Below are positions 56,704-64,000 of a stretch of DNA of 64,000 nucleotides, in pieces (the first letter of the stretch is position 1; each line of letters starts with the position of its first letter). The notes beneath the pieces were generated by a model. The model worked only from the letters and a program-made list of their open reading frames with translations, had not been told where the DNA came from and made no database searches. A program made the translations under genes and the position numbers. Source of the stretch: Streptomyces sp. BK340 (GTDB lineage: Bacteria > Actinomycetota > Actinomycetes > Streptomycetales > Streptomycetaceae); the NCBI RefSeq assembly GCF_007827595.1, contig NZ_VISR01000033.1, positions 1 through 64,000 on the forward strand. The letters are read 5' to 3'.

Positions 56704-57210
56704 TCAGGTGCGCGGGATGTGCCCAAGTCCCCGGTGCCGCCTTGCGTATGACCAGGTCACCGCGGTCATGAGGGCCGGGACGGCGAACAGTGGGGCGTAG
56801 ACGATGCCCCAGACGGTCTGTGCCGCACCGCCGGACATGTACGTCCGGCTCTCGACCGTGCAGGCGACCACGAGTTGCCACAATGCCACCAGGACCAGGG
56901 CGGCCGAGGCGGTCCAGGCCAGTGCGGAGAGGGTCCGGGGCCGCAGCGGTCGCCACCGGTCGCTCACGAGGAGCAGCGGGAACAGGGCGACCAGCTCGGT
57001 GAGTACGGAGAGGCCGACGACGTACGCGATACCCCAACCCGGGATGTCGAAGACGTCCCGCAGGACTTGGTCGCTGTATCCGACATGGATGCCGGATGCC
57101 ATGGCGATGCGCCACAGACCTGACGGGACGGCGCACAGGGCGACGGCGTGCGCGGCACGACGGGCCCAGACAGGCGCGGGGGCGGGGAGGGGAGCGGACT
57201 CTGTCGTCAT
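56704..57210 (-). CDS. Hypothetical four-helix membrane protein
   Basis: A 168-residue inner-membrane protein with four predicted helices, near AAHAVALCAVPSGLWRIAMA, GIAYVVGLSVLTELVALFPL, LSALAWTASAALVLVALWQL and WGIVYAPLFAVPALMTAV. A conserved-looking loop, DVFDIPGWG, follows the first. Similar small membrane proteins are common in actinomycetes, but I cannot name the family. The start ATG 57210 lacks a good ribosome site, and the frame stays open to 57291, so the true start is uncertain. Confidence 0.65.
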   Translation of the reverse strand: MTTESAPLPAPAPVWARRAAHAVALCAVPSGLWRIAMASGIHVGYSDQVLRDVFDIPGWGIAYVVGLSVLTELVALFPLLLVSDRWRPLRPRTLSALAWTASAALVLVALWQLVVACTVESRTYMSGGAAQTVWGIVYAPLFAVPALMTAVTWSYARRHRGLGHIPRT

Positions 57211-57516
57211 GACGACATGCTGGCCGCGGACACGGCAGCCGCGCCTCGTCCGCTGTGGCGGACCGTCTCCCCTGTGCGGGGGAGGGCACACCCGCTGGGG
57301 GAGGACCTGAGTACGGATTCGCGTGCGACCAACCGGTGACCGTTCGTTCCCGGTCCCTGTGAACCCTCTCGGTCACAACACCGGTCGGTGTCAGCCCAGT
57401 ACAGGGTCCGCATCCTGCCGTATGCCTCCACATGTGTCGGTCCGCCAAATGACGTGCGCCGAGCCGGGGTTGGTGGGCTAGTGTTCTGGTTCTCACCGAT
57501 CCTTCGGAGGAGAGTC
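57211..57516. other. Intergenic region between divergent genes
   Basis: About 300 bp with no credible gene, separating the leftward membrane gene from the rightward DUF6924-type gene. It should contain two promoters, and the stretch around 57440-57500 is relatively AT-rich. I see no clear palindrome or consensus promoter. GGAGGAG at 57507-57513 is the ribosome site for ATG 57517. Confidence 0.4.
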
Positions 57517-58458
57517 ATGTCCTTTCCCGGGCTTCCCCGACCGGCGCCTGGTGAAGTGCTGTTGATCTCCACGTGCTACGAGGACGGCAAGGCCCTGTGG
57601 GGCGGATTGCTCAACGAGATCGGGGGTCACCGGGAAGGCGACGTACTCGTCCTCGGGGGCAGTGGGGCCCGGCTCCGCCCGGTCGAGGACCGCGGATGGG
57701 ACGACCTGCACGGCGGCAACGTACCGGCGCTCGTCAGCGGCGGCGGCCTCGTGCCGCCGGTCGTGGTCCTGGCGGACATCCCTGTGGTGTACGGCGGGGG
57801 CGGGCCGTTGCTGGTGGACCTGGCGGCGATACCCGGGCGCGGTGTCCGGGCCCCGTCGGCCCGGCTCGGCGAGATCCTGGCCGCTCTGCTGGGCGGCGTG
57901 CTCGCGTTCGACGACCTGGTGCGCGACATGGACAAGTACGGTGTGTACCAAGGCGACGGTGGCCGGCCGGCCTTCCCCGCGCCGACGCTGCCGACGGGCC
58001 GGTCCTTCCCCGCACTGCCCTCCACCGCCGCGGCCCTGCTGGTCCGGACCTCCTTCGACGACGAGCACGGCTGGCGGTCCCTGCTCGACGAGTTGGGCGG
58101 GGCCGACGAAGACGGCTGGGTCGGCACGGATCCGGACCCGGACGAGACCGACGTGGAGCACTACCCGTTGGGGGCGCTGGTCGTCGACGACCGGGCCTTC
58201 GCGGACCTCCTGCCCGGCCAGGTACCGGCGCTGATCCCGCCCGGGGAGCACACCACACTGGTCGCGCTCGCCGACGCCAGGACCTTTGCCGAGCCCGGCC
58301 GACCGCTGACCGTCGTCGATCTGTACGACACCCCGGGGCAGACCGCCGTACTGCCGTGCAGCATCGTCGGATCGATGGCTTGCAACCTGGAGATCGGCAA
58401 CATGGATTTCCACGAGTTCGTCGCCGAGGAGCGCATGGAGCCGTGGTGGGAGGGATGA
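57517..58458 (+). CDS. DUF6924-like protein with two tandem domains
   Basis: A 313-residue soluble protein made of two related halves. The first starts EVLLISTCYEDGKALWGGLL and reaches PLLVDLAAIPGRGVRAPSAR. The second starts ALLVRTSFDDEHGWRSLLDE and ends LTVVDLYDTPGQTAVLPCSI and MDFHEFVAEER. Both contain an aligned TxxxD-G..W..LL-x-E-hG pattern and a later VVDhxx...R strand, so the gene arose by domain duplication. The second half looks like DUF6924 from memory. The function is unknown, possibly as immunity or partner proteins of polymorphic systems. GGAGGAG precedes ATG 57517. Confidence 0.65.
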   Translation: MSFPGLPRPAPGEVLLISTCYEDGKALWGGLLNEIGGHREGDVLVLGGSGARLRPVEDRGWDDLHGGNVPALVSGGGLVPPVVVLADIPVVYGGGGPLLVDLAAIPGRGVRAPSARLGEILAALLGGVLAFDDLVRDMDKYGVYQGDGGRPAFPAPTLPTGRSFPALPSTAAALLVRTSFDDEHGWRSLLDELGGADEDGWVGTDPDPDETDVEHYPLGALVVDDRAFADLLPGQVPALIPPGEHTTLVALADARTFAEPGRPLTVVDLYDTPGQTAVLPCSIVGSMACNLEIGNMDFHEFVAEERMEPWWEG

Positions 58459-58502
58459 TCGCGGATCGGGTGGTCGGATCATGTGACCACTGGGCTGCGA
58501 CG

Positions 58503-59276
58503 ATGGAACGGATGACCGACGTGCCCGACAGTCCCGCCCACTCTGCGGATCCGGCCCGGGCGAACGACTACGACAGCTTTGCCGAGGCGTACTCGGCGGA
58601 GACCGAGAACAACCTCGTGAACGCGTACTACGCGCGACCCGCGATGCTGGCCCTCGCCGGAGACGTGGCGGGCCGTCGGATCCTGGACGCCGGTTGCGGC
58701 TCGGGCCCGCTGTCCGCCGCGCTGCGCGACGGCGGTGCGGTCGTCACCGGCGTCGACGCCAGCGCCGGGATGCTGGCTCTGGCCAGACGGCGGCTCGGTG
58801 ACGACGCGGACCTGCACGTGGTCGACCTCCGCGACCCCCTGCCGTTTGCCGACGGCGCGTTCGACGACGTGGTCGCGTCGCTGGTGCTGCACTACCTGGA
58901 GGACTGGGGGCCGACGCTGGCCGAGTTGCGCCGCGTACTCAGGCCCGGCGGCCGGCTCATCGCGTCGGTGGACCACCCCTTCGTGGCCTACACGATCCAG
59001 GATCCCCGGCCGGACTACTTCGCGACCACCAGCTATGCCTTCGACTGGACGTTCAACGGGCAGTCCGTGCCGATGAGGTTCTGGCGCAAGCCGCTGCACG
59101 CGATGACCGACGCCTTCACCGCCGCCGGTTTCCGTATTGCCGTCATCAGCGAGCCGCAGCCCGAGCCGACCGCCCGTGAGCTGTTCCCCGACGGCTTCCA
59201 TGACCTTTCCACCAAAACCTGCTTCCTGTTCTTCGTGGTCGAGGTGCCGCCGTCGGCCGCGGGCCCGGACGACTAG
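58503..59276 (+). CDS. Class I SAM-dependent methyltransferase
   Basis: A 257-residue methyltransferase. Motif I is RILDAGCGSGPLSAALRDGG, with VVTGVDASAGMLALARRRLG after it, the acidic HVVDLRDPLPFADGAFDDVV, SLVLHYLEDWGPTLAELRRV and LRPGGRLIASVDHPF. The C-terminal part (TFNGQSVPMRFWRKPLHAM, STKTCFLFFVVEV) is typical of small-molecule methyltransferases. The substrate is unknown. ATG 58503 or ATG 58512 could be the start. It lies 44 bp downstream of the DUF6924-like gene on the same strand and may be cotranscribed. Confidence 0.87.
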   Translation: MERMTDVPDSPAHSADPARANDYDSFAEAYSAETENNLVNAYYARPAMLALAGDVAGRRILDAGCGSGPLSAALRDGGAVVTGVDASAGMLALARRRLGDDADLHVVDLRDPLPFADGAFDDVVASLVLHYLEDWGPTLAELRRVLRPGGRLIASVDHPFVAYTIQDPRPDYFATTSYAFDWTFNGQSVPMRFWRKPLHAMTDAFTAAGFRIAVISEPQPEPTARELFPDGFHDLSTKTCFLFFVVEVPPSAAGPDD

Positions 59277-59317
59277 GTTCCGTACGGCCGGGCGTCCCTC
59301 CTGTTCAGGCCGTCCGG

Positions 59318-60067
59318 TCAGGGCGTGGGCGAAGCCTGGGTGAGAGACATCCAGTCCCGGACCGTGCCCTGGTGGGAACCGGTCGCCGTCCCCGCGGCCA
59401 CCGTCTCCGCGTCCGCGTCGGAGCACGGTGCCCCCGCGCGGGTCAGCAGGACGAGCGGCCACTCGGGGCCCGGGCCGGCACCGGCTCCGTCGAAGGCGGT
59501 CCAGTCCCATGGCCCGTCGAATCGCCACGCCCGTCCTTCGGCGTCGGCGACCTCGTCACCCGGCCGGAGAAACGCGTACGGCCGCATCAACAGCTCGAAG
59601 GAGAAGGGGATCCCGTCGCCCGGGTGAAGCATGTAGCCCGAGCCGTTGAGATGGCTGTCGTCCGGAAACTCCCGGTAGGAAAGGCCGCGGCGCAGCACGG
59701 TGACGGTGAGCCGGGGACGTGGCAGCCAGCCCGTCTCCAGCGGAGGGTCGTGGTGGTCGACAGCCGTCACGTGGACAACGGTCGGCGGCACTCCGACCCG
59801 GCAGGTGTCTCCCGCCTTCAGGTGCTCGGGCGGCGGGTCGGTCCGAAACAGCTCCGACTCCACCTCAGGCGCGACGCGCCCGCTCTCGTCCACGCCCAGG
59901 GCGACGATCCCGTTCCAGTGGATGAAGTCGCTGTCCGTGTCGATACACCACCACGGCCACCGCACCGAGACGTAATCCCATGTCACGCCTCGCTCGACTC
60001 GGGCCGGCGTGAAGGGGCACGCGACCGACAGCACGTCACCGACCCGGAAGTCGCCCGCATACGTCAT
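59318..60067 (-). CDS. Hypothetical protein
   Basis: A 249-residue soluble protein rich in Trp and Asp, with two beta-rich parts: RVGDVLSVACPFTPARVERG with WPWWCIDTDSDFIHWNGIVA, and LLMRPYAFLRPGDEVADAEG with RAWRFDGPWDWTAFDG. Their arrangement suggests a two-domain beta barrel that repeats the motif xxxGDxvxxxxG. I do not recognise a family or catalytic residue. The frame is well defined, starting at ATG 60067, and no better frame overlaps it. Confidence 0.6.
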   Translation of the reverse strand: MTYAGDFRVGDVLSVACPFTPARVERGVTWDYVSVRWPWWCIDTDSDFIHWNGIVALGVDESGRVAPEVESELFRTDPPPEHLKAGDTCRVGVPPTVVHVTAVDHHDPPLETGWLPRPRLTVTVLRRGLSYREFPDDSHLNGSGYMLHPGDGIPFSFELLMRPYAFLRPGDEVADAEGRAWRFDGPWDWTAFDGAGAGPGPEWPLVLLTRAGAPCSDADAETVAAGTATGSHQGTVRDWMSLTQASPTP

Positions 60068-60173
60068 CGGGCCAGGCTAGAACGGGCGTCGTCCGCGCGC
60101 CCCACGCGGGTCCGGAGACACTTCGGACCGTTCGACGGATCAGCGCCGCGTCACGCGAGTACGCGAGCAGCAC

Positions 60174-62309
60174 TCAGCTGTCGCCGGGAATCGCTCTCAG
60201 GATGGTGCGCGTCCAGTCGGCAGGGGTCGGGGTGGTCAGACAGGCGGCCAGGCGGTCGGTATGGCGGCGACGCTGCTCGGGGCTCATCGTGAGGGCCTGG
60301 CGGAGGGTGTCGACCAGGTTCTGCGGTGTGCCCGGGTCGGTGAGAAGGGCGGCCCTGCCCAGGTGTTCGGCGGCGCCGGCGCGTCGGGACAGCACAAGGA
60401 CGCCGGTGCGTCCTGCCGCCGCCTGGCATGCGATGTATTCCTGCGCGGTGAGGTTCATTCCGTCGGCCAGGGACGTCACCCAGAACACGTCCGCCGCAAG
60501 GTAGTTGTCCACGATGTGCGGGAAGGGCAGTGACCGGGGCACGTATTCAACGGGTTGCCAGACAGAGGAGCCCCAACGGGAGTTCAGGCCGCTGATCGCC
60601 TCCTCCAGTTCGATCCGGGTCCTCTCGTAGACCTGGATGCCCGGCTCGGGGGGTGGGCAGATGAGCCGGAAGCGCACGTGACCGTGAAGCGCCGGCACCT
60701 GATCCAGCAGAGCCGCCAGGGCCTGAATCTTGAGCACGGGCGCCTTCGCGTAGTCCAGCCGCTCGACGGAGAGGACCAGTTGCCCGCCGCTTCGCGGAGG
60801 ACACCGCTCCGACCGTGTGCGGGCTTGGGCTTCCACAGCCTGGCGGTCGATGCCGAGCGGATGCACCCCGGTTCGTGGCGGGCACGGGGCGTCCTTCATC
60901 AACTGCTCGAAGTTGTAGGCACAGGCGGCGGTGTGGAAGCCGGCCCAGTCCAGCTGCGCCAGCGAGGCGCGCAGTTGATCGGCCGTGGGCAGCCGGCCGA
61001 AGGTGTCCGGGTCGGGGAAGGGAGTGTGGTGGAAGATGCCGATGTTCACGTCGGGGCGGCGGGGCTTGAGCAGGCCGGGGACGAGCCACAGGTTGTAGTC
61101 GTGCAGCCAGACGGTCGCCCCGCGCGCGGCGTGGGCGTCGATGTGCTCGGCGAAGGCGGCGTTGACCTCCTCGAAGTCGGTCCAGTGACGCGCATCGTGA
61201 CGGATCAGCCGGGGTTCGGAGACCAGGGCCGGCCACAGCGTCTCCTTGCACGCGCCGTGGAAGTATCCCGCCCAGGTCTCGGACCTCACGGGAAGCAGAG
61301 CCAGGGGGAGCGGGGTCGGCGGTGCCGGACAGGCACAGTGGGTGTGGCGGGTGCTGGGGCCGGCGGCCGGGGCGGTGTCCTGTTCGGTGACGAGGGCGGC
61401 TGCCCACACGGCCTCCTGGTCGCGGCAGCGGGGGTCCAGGGCGGAGGTGAGCGTGGGAAGGATCCCGTTGGGGCTGGCCGGGGCCTGCCATCTGCCGTCG
61501 CTCCAACGCATGGGCGGCCGGTGGTAGCCGACCACCACTCGCGAGGTCCGGTCGATCCAGCCGAGGCGTTCCATGGCCGACAGGATGGCCGCCGCACCGT
61601 CCAGTGCCGGGCGGTGCACGCGTGCCTCGAGTGGCACGCGTGCACCCAGCCCGCGTTCGGCGTTGCCCATGATCACACCGTGTGCGCCGAGGCCGAACAG
61701 CGAGAGGTCGTTCAGGGAGTCGCCGGCGACGAGCAGGGCGGAGGCGGGCCAGCCGAGCATACGGCCGAGTTCCCGCACGGCTGCTCCCTTGCTCGCGTTC
61801 GCGGGCAGGACATCGAAGTAGCGCTCCGCGGAGTACGTCCACGAACAGCCCAGCTCCGCCACCGCCGCCTTGAGGTCTGCGGTGAGATGCTCAGGGGCCA
61901 GGTAGAAGGAGCATCGTCCCTCCTGGACGACTCCGTCCTGGTGGACCAGCCCGTCGAAGCTCCGTAACGCGGACAGCACACGGTGCGCACCGGGCCATCC
62001 GGCTCGCAGCCGAGCCTCCAGAGCGTCGACGTGCCTCAGGTCGGCGGCGTCGATGACGCTGGACCCGACGTCGGCGACGATCCATCGTGGCGCCGGCACG
62101 AGCGGATCGCTCGCCAGCCTCGAGCGGACTGAATGCAGCGAGCGGCCGGTGGCGAAGACGACGGTGATGCACGGGTGCAGCCCCAGGAGGTGACGCAGTC
62201 TTCGGCGTGCGCGGTCATCACCTCCGAGGAGGGTTCCGTCGAGGTCGGTCACCAGCACACGGTCGGTGCGACGATGCGTGTTGTGCGGCCGGTGCGGGAC
62301 GTTGTCCAT
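60174..62309 (-). CDS. HAD phosphatase-GT20 fusion, glucosylglycerol-phosphate synthase/phosphatase-like
   Basis: A 711-residue bifunctional enzyme. Residues 17-255 are a HAD-IIB sucrose-phosphatase-like phosphatase (LVTDLDGTLLGGDDRARR with Asp22/Asp24, VVFATGRSLHS, LLVAGDSLNDLSLF). Residues about 265-710 are a GT20 glycosyltransferase (WLHDYNLWLVPGLLKPRRPD, IGIFHHTPFPDPDTFGRLPT, VLSVERLDYAKAPVLKIQAL, SLADGMNLTAQEYIACQA). The N-terminal phosphatase order and the HDYNLW motif fit GgpPS, which makes the osmolyte glucosylglycerol from ADP-glucose and glycerol-3-phosphate; OtsA/B trehalose enzymes usually have HDYHL and the other order. ATG 62309 follows AGGAG. An AACAC-ATA-GTGTT palindrome lies upstream. 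Confidence 0.75.
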   Translation of the reverse strand: MDNVPHRPHNTHRRTDRVLVTDLDGTLLGGDDRARRRLRHLLGLHPCITVVFATGRSLHSVRSRLASDPLVPAPRWIVADVGSSVIDAADLRHVDALEARLRAGWPGAHRVLSALRSFDGLVHQDGVVQEGRCSFYLAPEHLTADLKAAVAELGCSWTYSAERYFDVLPANASKGAAVRELGRMLGWPASALLVAGDSLNDLSLFGLGAHGVIMGNAERGLGARVPLEARVHRPALDGAAAILSAMERLGWIDRTSRVVVGYHRPPMRWSDGRWQAPASPNGILPTLTSALDPRCRDQEAVWAAALVTEQDTAPAAGPSTRHTHCACPAPPTPLPLALLPVRSETWAGYFHGACKETLWPALVSEPRLIRHDARHWTDFEEVNAAFAEHIDAHAARGATVWLHDYNLWLVPGLLKPRRPDVNIGIFHHTPFPDPDTFGRLPTADQLRASLAQLDWAGFHTAACAYNFEQLMKDAPCPPRTGVHPLGIDRQAVEAQARTRSERCPPRSGGQLVLSVERLDYAKAPVLKIQALAALLDQVPALHGHVRFRLICPPPEPGIQVYERTRIELEEAISGLNSRWGSSVWQPVEYVPRSLPFPHIVDNYLAADVFWVTSLADGMNLTAQEYIACQAAAGRTGVLVLSRRAGAAEHLGRAALLTDPGTPQNLVDTLRQALTMSPEQRRRHTDRLAACLTTPTPADWTRTILRAIPGDS

Positions 62310-62347
62310 CACTTCTCCTGGGGGGTGACGCAGAGTGCGTGATCAAC

Positions 62348-62360
62348 AACACATAGTGTT
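62348..62360. promoter_or_regulatory. AACAC-ATA-GTGTT palindrome in the glucosylglycerol gene promoter area
   Basis: A 13-bp inverted repeat lies 39 bp upstream of ATG 62309 in an AT-rich patch, rare in this genome. It may be an operator or overlap the -10/-35 region. No known regulator can be assigned. Confidence 0.4.
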
Positions 62361-62479
62361 ACCTTCTGTCGGAAACCGCCCGTCGGTGACGCCCTGCCGA
62401 GGGCCAGATGACACGAGGTTCGCGCCTCCGGCACCTCGATGCGGCGAAAGCCACCCGGCCGAACAGCCCCGGAGGTGCC

Positions 62480-62698
62480 ATGGACGAAACCGATCCCGCA
62501 GTCGCCGAGCTGGTGTCCTCCGCGCGCGACGTGCGCGCGGAGCTGGTCACCCATCTGCTCCACAGCGACGATGCGCACGCGGCCCGACTCGGACGAGCCA
62601 TCCGGGAAATCCAGAGGGGCAGCCCCGGCTCCTCGCCGACGAATCCGTCCGACGCGGGCTGCGTCATCGACCCGATCACCCACGACCCGGCCTGGTGA
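62480..62698 (+). CDS. Small hypothetical protein
   Basis: A 72-residue acidic protein (MDETDPAVAELVSSARDVRA, ELVTHLLHSDDAHAARLGRA) with a helical N-terminal two thirds and a Pro/Ser-rich tail containing one Cys. It shows no domain I recognise. The ribosome site GGAGG four bases before ATG 62480 and a clean stop support translation. It is divergent from the glucosylglycerol synthase-like gene, with which it shares the promoter area. Confidence 0.55.
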   Translation: MDETDPAVAELVSSARDVRAELVTHLLHSDDAHAARLGRAIREIQRGSPGSSPTNPSDAGCVIDPITHDPAW

Positions 62699-62701
62699 AG
62701 A

Positions 62702-62717
62702 CCGCCCGATCGGGCGG
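62702..62717. terminator. Short palindromic terminator-like element
   Basis: CCGCCCGATCGGGCGG is a perfect 16-bp palindrome just after the small gene's stop at 62698. It could fold into a 6-bp stem with a GATC loop and act as a weak terminator between convergent genes. Confidence 0.45.
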
Positions 62718-62731
62718 AGGCCCCGGTCCGA

Positions 62732-62769
62732 CAGGCCAGAGGCGAGAGGCCAGAGGTCAGAGGTCAGAG
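62732..62769 (+). repeat. Purine-rich short tandem repeat
   Basis: Degenerate repeats of AGAGG(T/C)C-type units (CAGAGGTCAGAGGTCAGAG at the end) lie between two convergent genes. The 7- to 8-base periodicity could arise from replication slippage. No function is evident. Confidence 0.5.
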
Positions 62770-62792
62770 CAGTATCTGCCGACGCGGCGGTC

Positions 62793-63215
62793 TCAAGCGG
62801 AAGCCTTGTCCTCAGCCACGCTGAACCACCCGGGCCGCACTTCGGCCAACAGAGGCCTCAGCAACTCCACCGCGGACCACAGATCATGCTCCGTGAGGTC
62901 AAGAGGCGCAGGCAGACTCCGCCCATAGCGGCGCAGCCGCCAGAGGTCGAAGATCGCTGCGCCGTCGGCCGTGAAGTCCACATCGATCTCGGAGCCTTCC
63001 CGGGTGATGAAGCGGCAGCCGGCTCCGTGGACCTTGTAGGAGCAGGTGCCGAGCTCACCGCTCCGGCCGATCTTGCGCGAACGGACCAGGCCGAGCACGT
63101 CCGCAAGCCGCTCGAGCGAGGGGAATGCCGCCCTCATCGCCGCGTCGGCCGAGCTGAGGGCCTGGACGTAACCAACCACCAGGTCACGCGCCGTCGTCGC
63201 GTGCGCCCCTCCCAT
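62793..63215 (-). CDS. Conserved hypothetical protein (DUF6896-like)
   Basis: A 140-residue soluble protein with LVVGYVQALSSADAAMRAAF, LGLVRSRKIGRSGELGTCSY, KVHGAGCRFITREGSEIDVD and IFDLWRLRRYGRSLPAP. The HGAGC-x-F and DvDF...FDxWRL pattern recalls DUF6896, an actinobacterial family of unknown role; this is an uncertain recollection. GGGGG lies seven bases before ATG 63215. A perfect TCCACGTGGA palindrome lies 36 bp upstream. Confidence 0.6.
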   Translation of the reverse strand: MGGAHATTARDLVVGYVQALSSADAAMRAAFPSLERLADVLGLVRSRKIGRSGELGTCSYKVHGAGCRFITREGSEIDVDFTADGAAIFDLWRLRRYGRSLPAPLDLTEHDLWSAVELLRPLLAEVRPGWFSVAEDKASA

Positions 63216-63250
63216 ACCGCGCCCCCTGCGTCCGTGTACCAGGGGATTGT

Positions 63251-63260
63251 TCCACGTGGA
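63251..63260. promoter_or_regulatory. TCCACGTGGA palindrome
   Basis: A perfect 10-bp palindrome in the short gap upstream of the gene starting at 63215. Its position near the expected promoter makes it a weak operator candidate; the size is close to what chance allows. Confidence 0.25.
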
Positions 63261-63295
63261 CTTCAGGCGTCGGAGGCGGCGGCATTCCGGGACGG

Positions 63296-63874
63296 TCAGT
63301 CGTCGACGGCGCCGGGGGCCAGAGCCGGGGCGGGGAACGCGTGGCGGACTTCGCTGCCGGACCACCACACGCCGACGGCGAAGACCGCCGCAGCCTCCAG
63401 CAGCGCTGCCCGCTCCAGACCGCCGCACGGCAGCGGGATGCAGCCCATCGACGTGATCAACTCCCTCGTCAGAGCCTCGGCGGCCGGGGCGTCCCTGCAG
63501 AAGGGCACCGCCAGCGGAGCACCCTCGAAAGCCGGTTGCGGCAGGGTCCAGATGCTCTCGTGGCAGATGCCGAACGCCTTGGCGACATGGGAGTGGGGCG
63601 CGGCCGCGGCGACGCGCAGGGCGGCCGAGTCCGAACCCCCGGCAGTGCACAGGACCGGGCCGCCGTTGCTGGAGGGCCGCGTCGGCACCGTGCAGTCGAG
63701 GACGGTCCGTCCGGCGAGGTCCGCTGCCAGTTCCCTGGCGACCTGCGGTGCGGCGGCGGGGACGGCGAGCAGTACCGCCTCGCCGTACCGCGCCGTTTCG
63801 GCGGGGCCACCGTGCGCGGCCGCCCCGATGCGGGCGGCCGTGGCGGCGGCGGAAGGGGCGGTGCGGCCGCCCAC
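63296..63874 (-). CDS. NADPH-dependent F420 reductase-like dinucleotide-binding protein, N-terminally truncated
   Basis: The 192-codon frame matches NpdG/F420 reductase-like proteins from the second strand on: PSAAATAARIGAAAHGGPAE, YGEAVLLAVPAAAPQVAREL, LAGRTVLDCTVPTRP, HSHVAKAFGICHESIWTLPQ and LPCGGLERAALLEAAAVF. The expected opening (about 25-30 residues with the GxGxxG nucleotide-binding loop) is missing: an in-frame TGA lies at 63896-63898 and no other frame encodes it. Translation could begin at GTG 63874, but the product would not bind NADP normally. It is probably a deletion relic, or a partner-only protein. Confidence 0.5.
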   Translation of the reverse strand: MGGRTAPSAAATAARIGAAAHGGPAETARYGEAVLLAVPAAAPQVARELAADLAGRTVLDCTVPTRPSSNGGPVLCTAGGSDSAALRVAAAAPHSHVAKAFGICHESIWTLPQPAFEGAPLAVPFCRDAPAAEALTRELITSMGCIPLPCGGLERAALLEAAAVFAVGVWWSGSEVRHAFPAPALAPGAVDD

Positions 63875-64000
63875 GACAGGCCGGCCGGCGCCTGGTCACG
63901 GTGGCGGGCGGACTTCATCCAGGCGGGCAGCCGGGCGAACATCGCCATGGTCGGGGATGCGTGACGCTCGCGCAGCCGGGCACCCGCCTAGGCTGCGAGA

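Noticed and set aside
1..64000. CRISPR arrays, tRNA and rRNA genes, insertion sequences, phage or integrase genes
   Set aside because: I looked for regularly spaced repeats, cloverleaf-like sequences, transposase motifs and terminal inverted repeats and saw none; a dedicated search would be needed to exclude a divergent case.

Overview
The window is a stretch of a Streptomyces (or very close actinomycete) chromosome. The sequence is very GC-rich and codes densely on both strands, with GTG and TTG starts, strong GGAGG-type ribosome sites and frequent 4-base stop/start overlaps. Typical gene families include SpoIIE phosphatases, HATPase anti-sigma kinases and SigB/F-type sigma factors, ANTAR proteins, STAND/TPR regulators, an F420-type luciferase-fold enzyme, a mycothiol-type isomerase relic and a sortase-E (LAxTG) substrate. 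No rRNA, tRNA, CRISPR array, insertion sequence, phage gene or polyketide/peptide synthase was found.

Layout. 1-13 kb: partial flavodoxin-fold reductase, acetolactate-synthase-type ThDP enzyme, secreted subtilase, secreted M19-like hydrolase with an F5/8C domain, PAS-SpoIIE phosphatase, FUSC membrane protein, methyltransferase, nitronate monooxygenase, msrA. 13-19 kb: an HD-domain/ornithine-carbamoyltransferase chimera, an XRE-NB-ARC-TPR regulator, CMD and DUF1801 proteins, asparaginase, and a ferritin-like relic. 19-25 kb: a leftward operon of FAD/Fe-S D-2-hydroxyacid oxidase, pyruvate-oxidase-like ThDP enzyme and enolase-superfamily enzyme, plausibly for oxidising lactate or related acids. 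25-43 kb: a signalling and stress block with CsbD, two SigB/F-type sigma factors, an ANTAR-SpoIIE phosphatase, a soluble poly-HAMP hybrid kinase, two HATPase kinases, a STAS antagonist, CBS and DJ-1 proteins, a wall-anchored hydrolase, and an ANTAR protein coupled to a carboxylate-amine ligase.

42.5-48.2 kb: the most intriguing locus. A 1431-residue TPR-CHAT protease-like protein is divergent from a two-gene operon encoding a Cys-rich zinc-ribbon-like protein and a multi-pass membrane protein. This looks like a predicted conflict or programmed-cell-death module. 48-64 kb: SRPBCC gene and TetR regulator around two mirrored operators, a thioesterase, two DUF347/COG4705 membrane genes preceded by 11-bp GTTC-phased repeats next to a two-component system, a lipoprotein, a methyltransferase, a HAD-GT20 fusion resembling glucosylglycerol-phosphate synthase/phosphatase, and an N-terminally truncated dinucleotide-binding protein.

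A recurring theme is decay. Between intact operons lie deletion-scarred remnants: ferritin-like, maleylpyruvate isomerase, DUF4331, cupin, a shortened DUF347/COG4705 copy and an NAD(P)-binding protein without its Rossmann start. The HD-OTCase chimera may be another product of the same process. This suggests a plastic chromosomal region.
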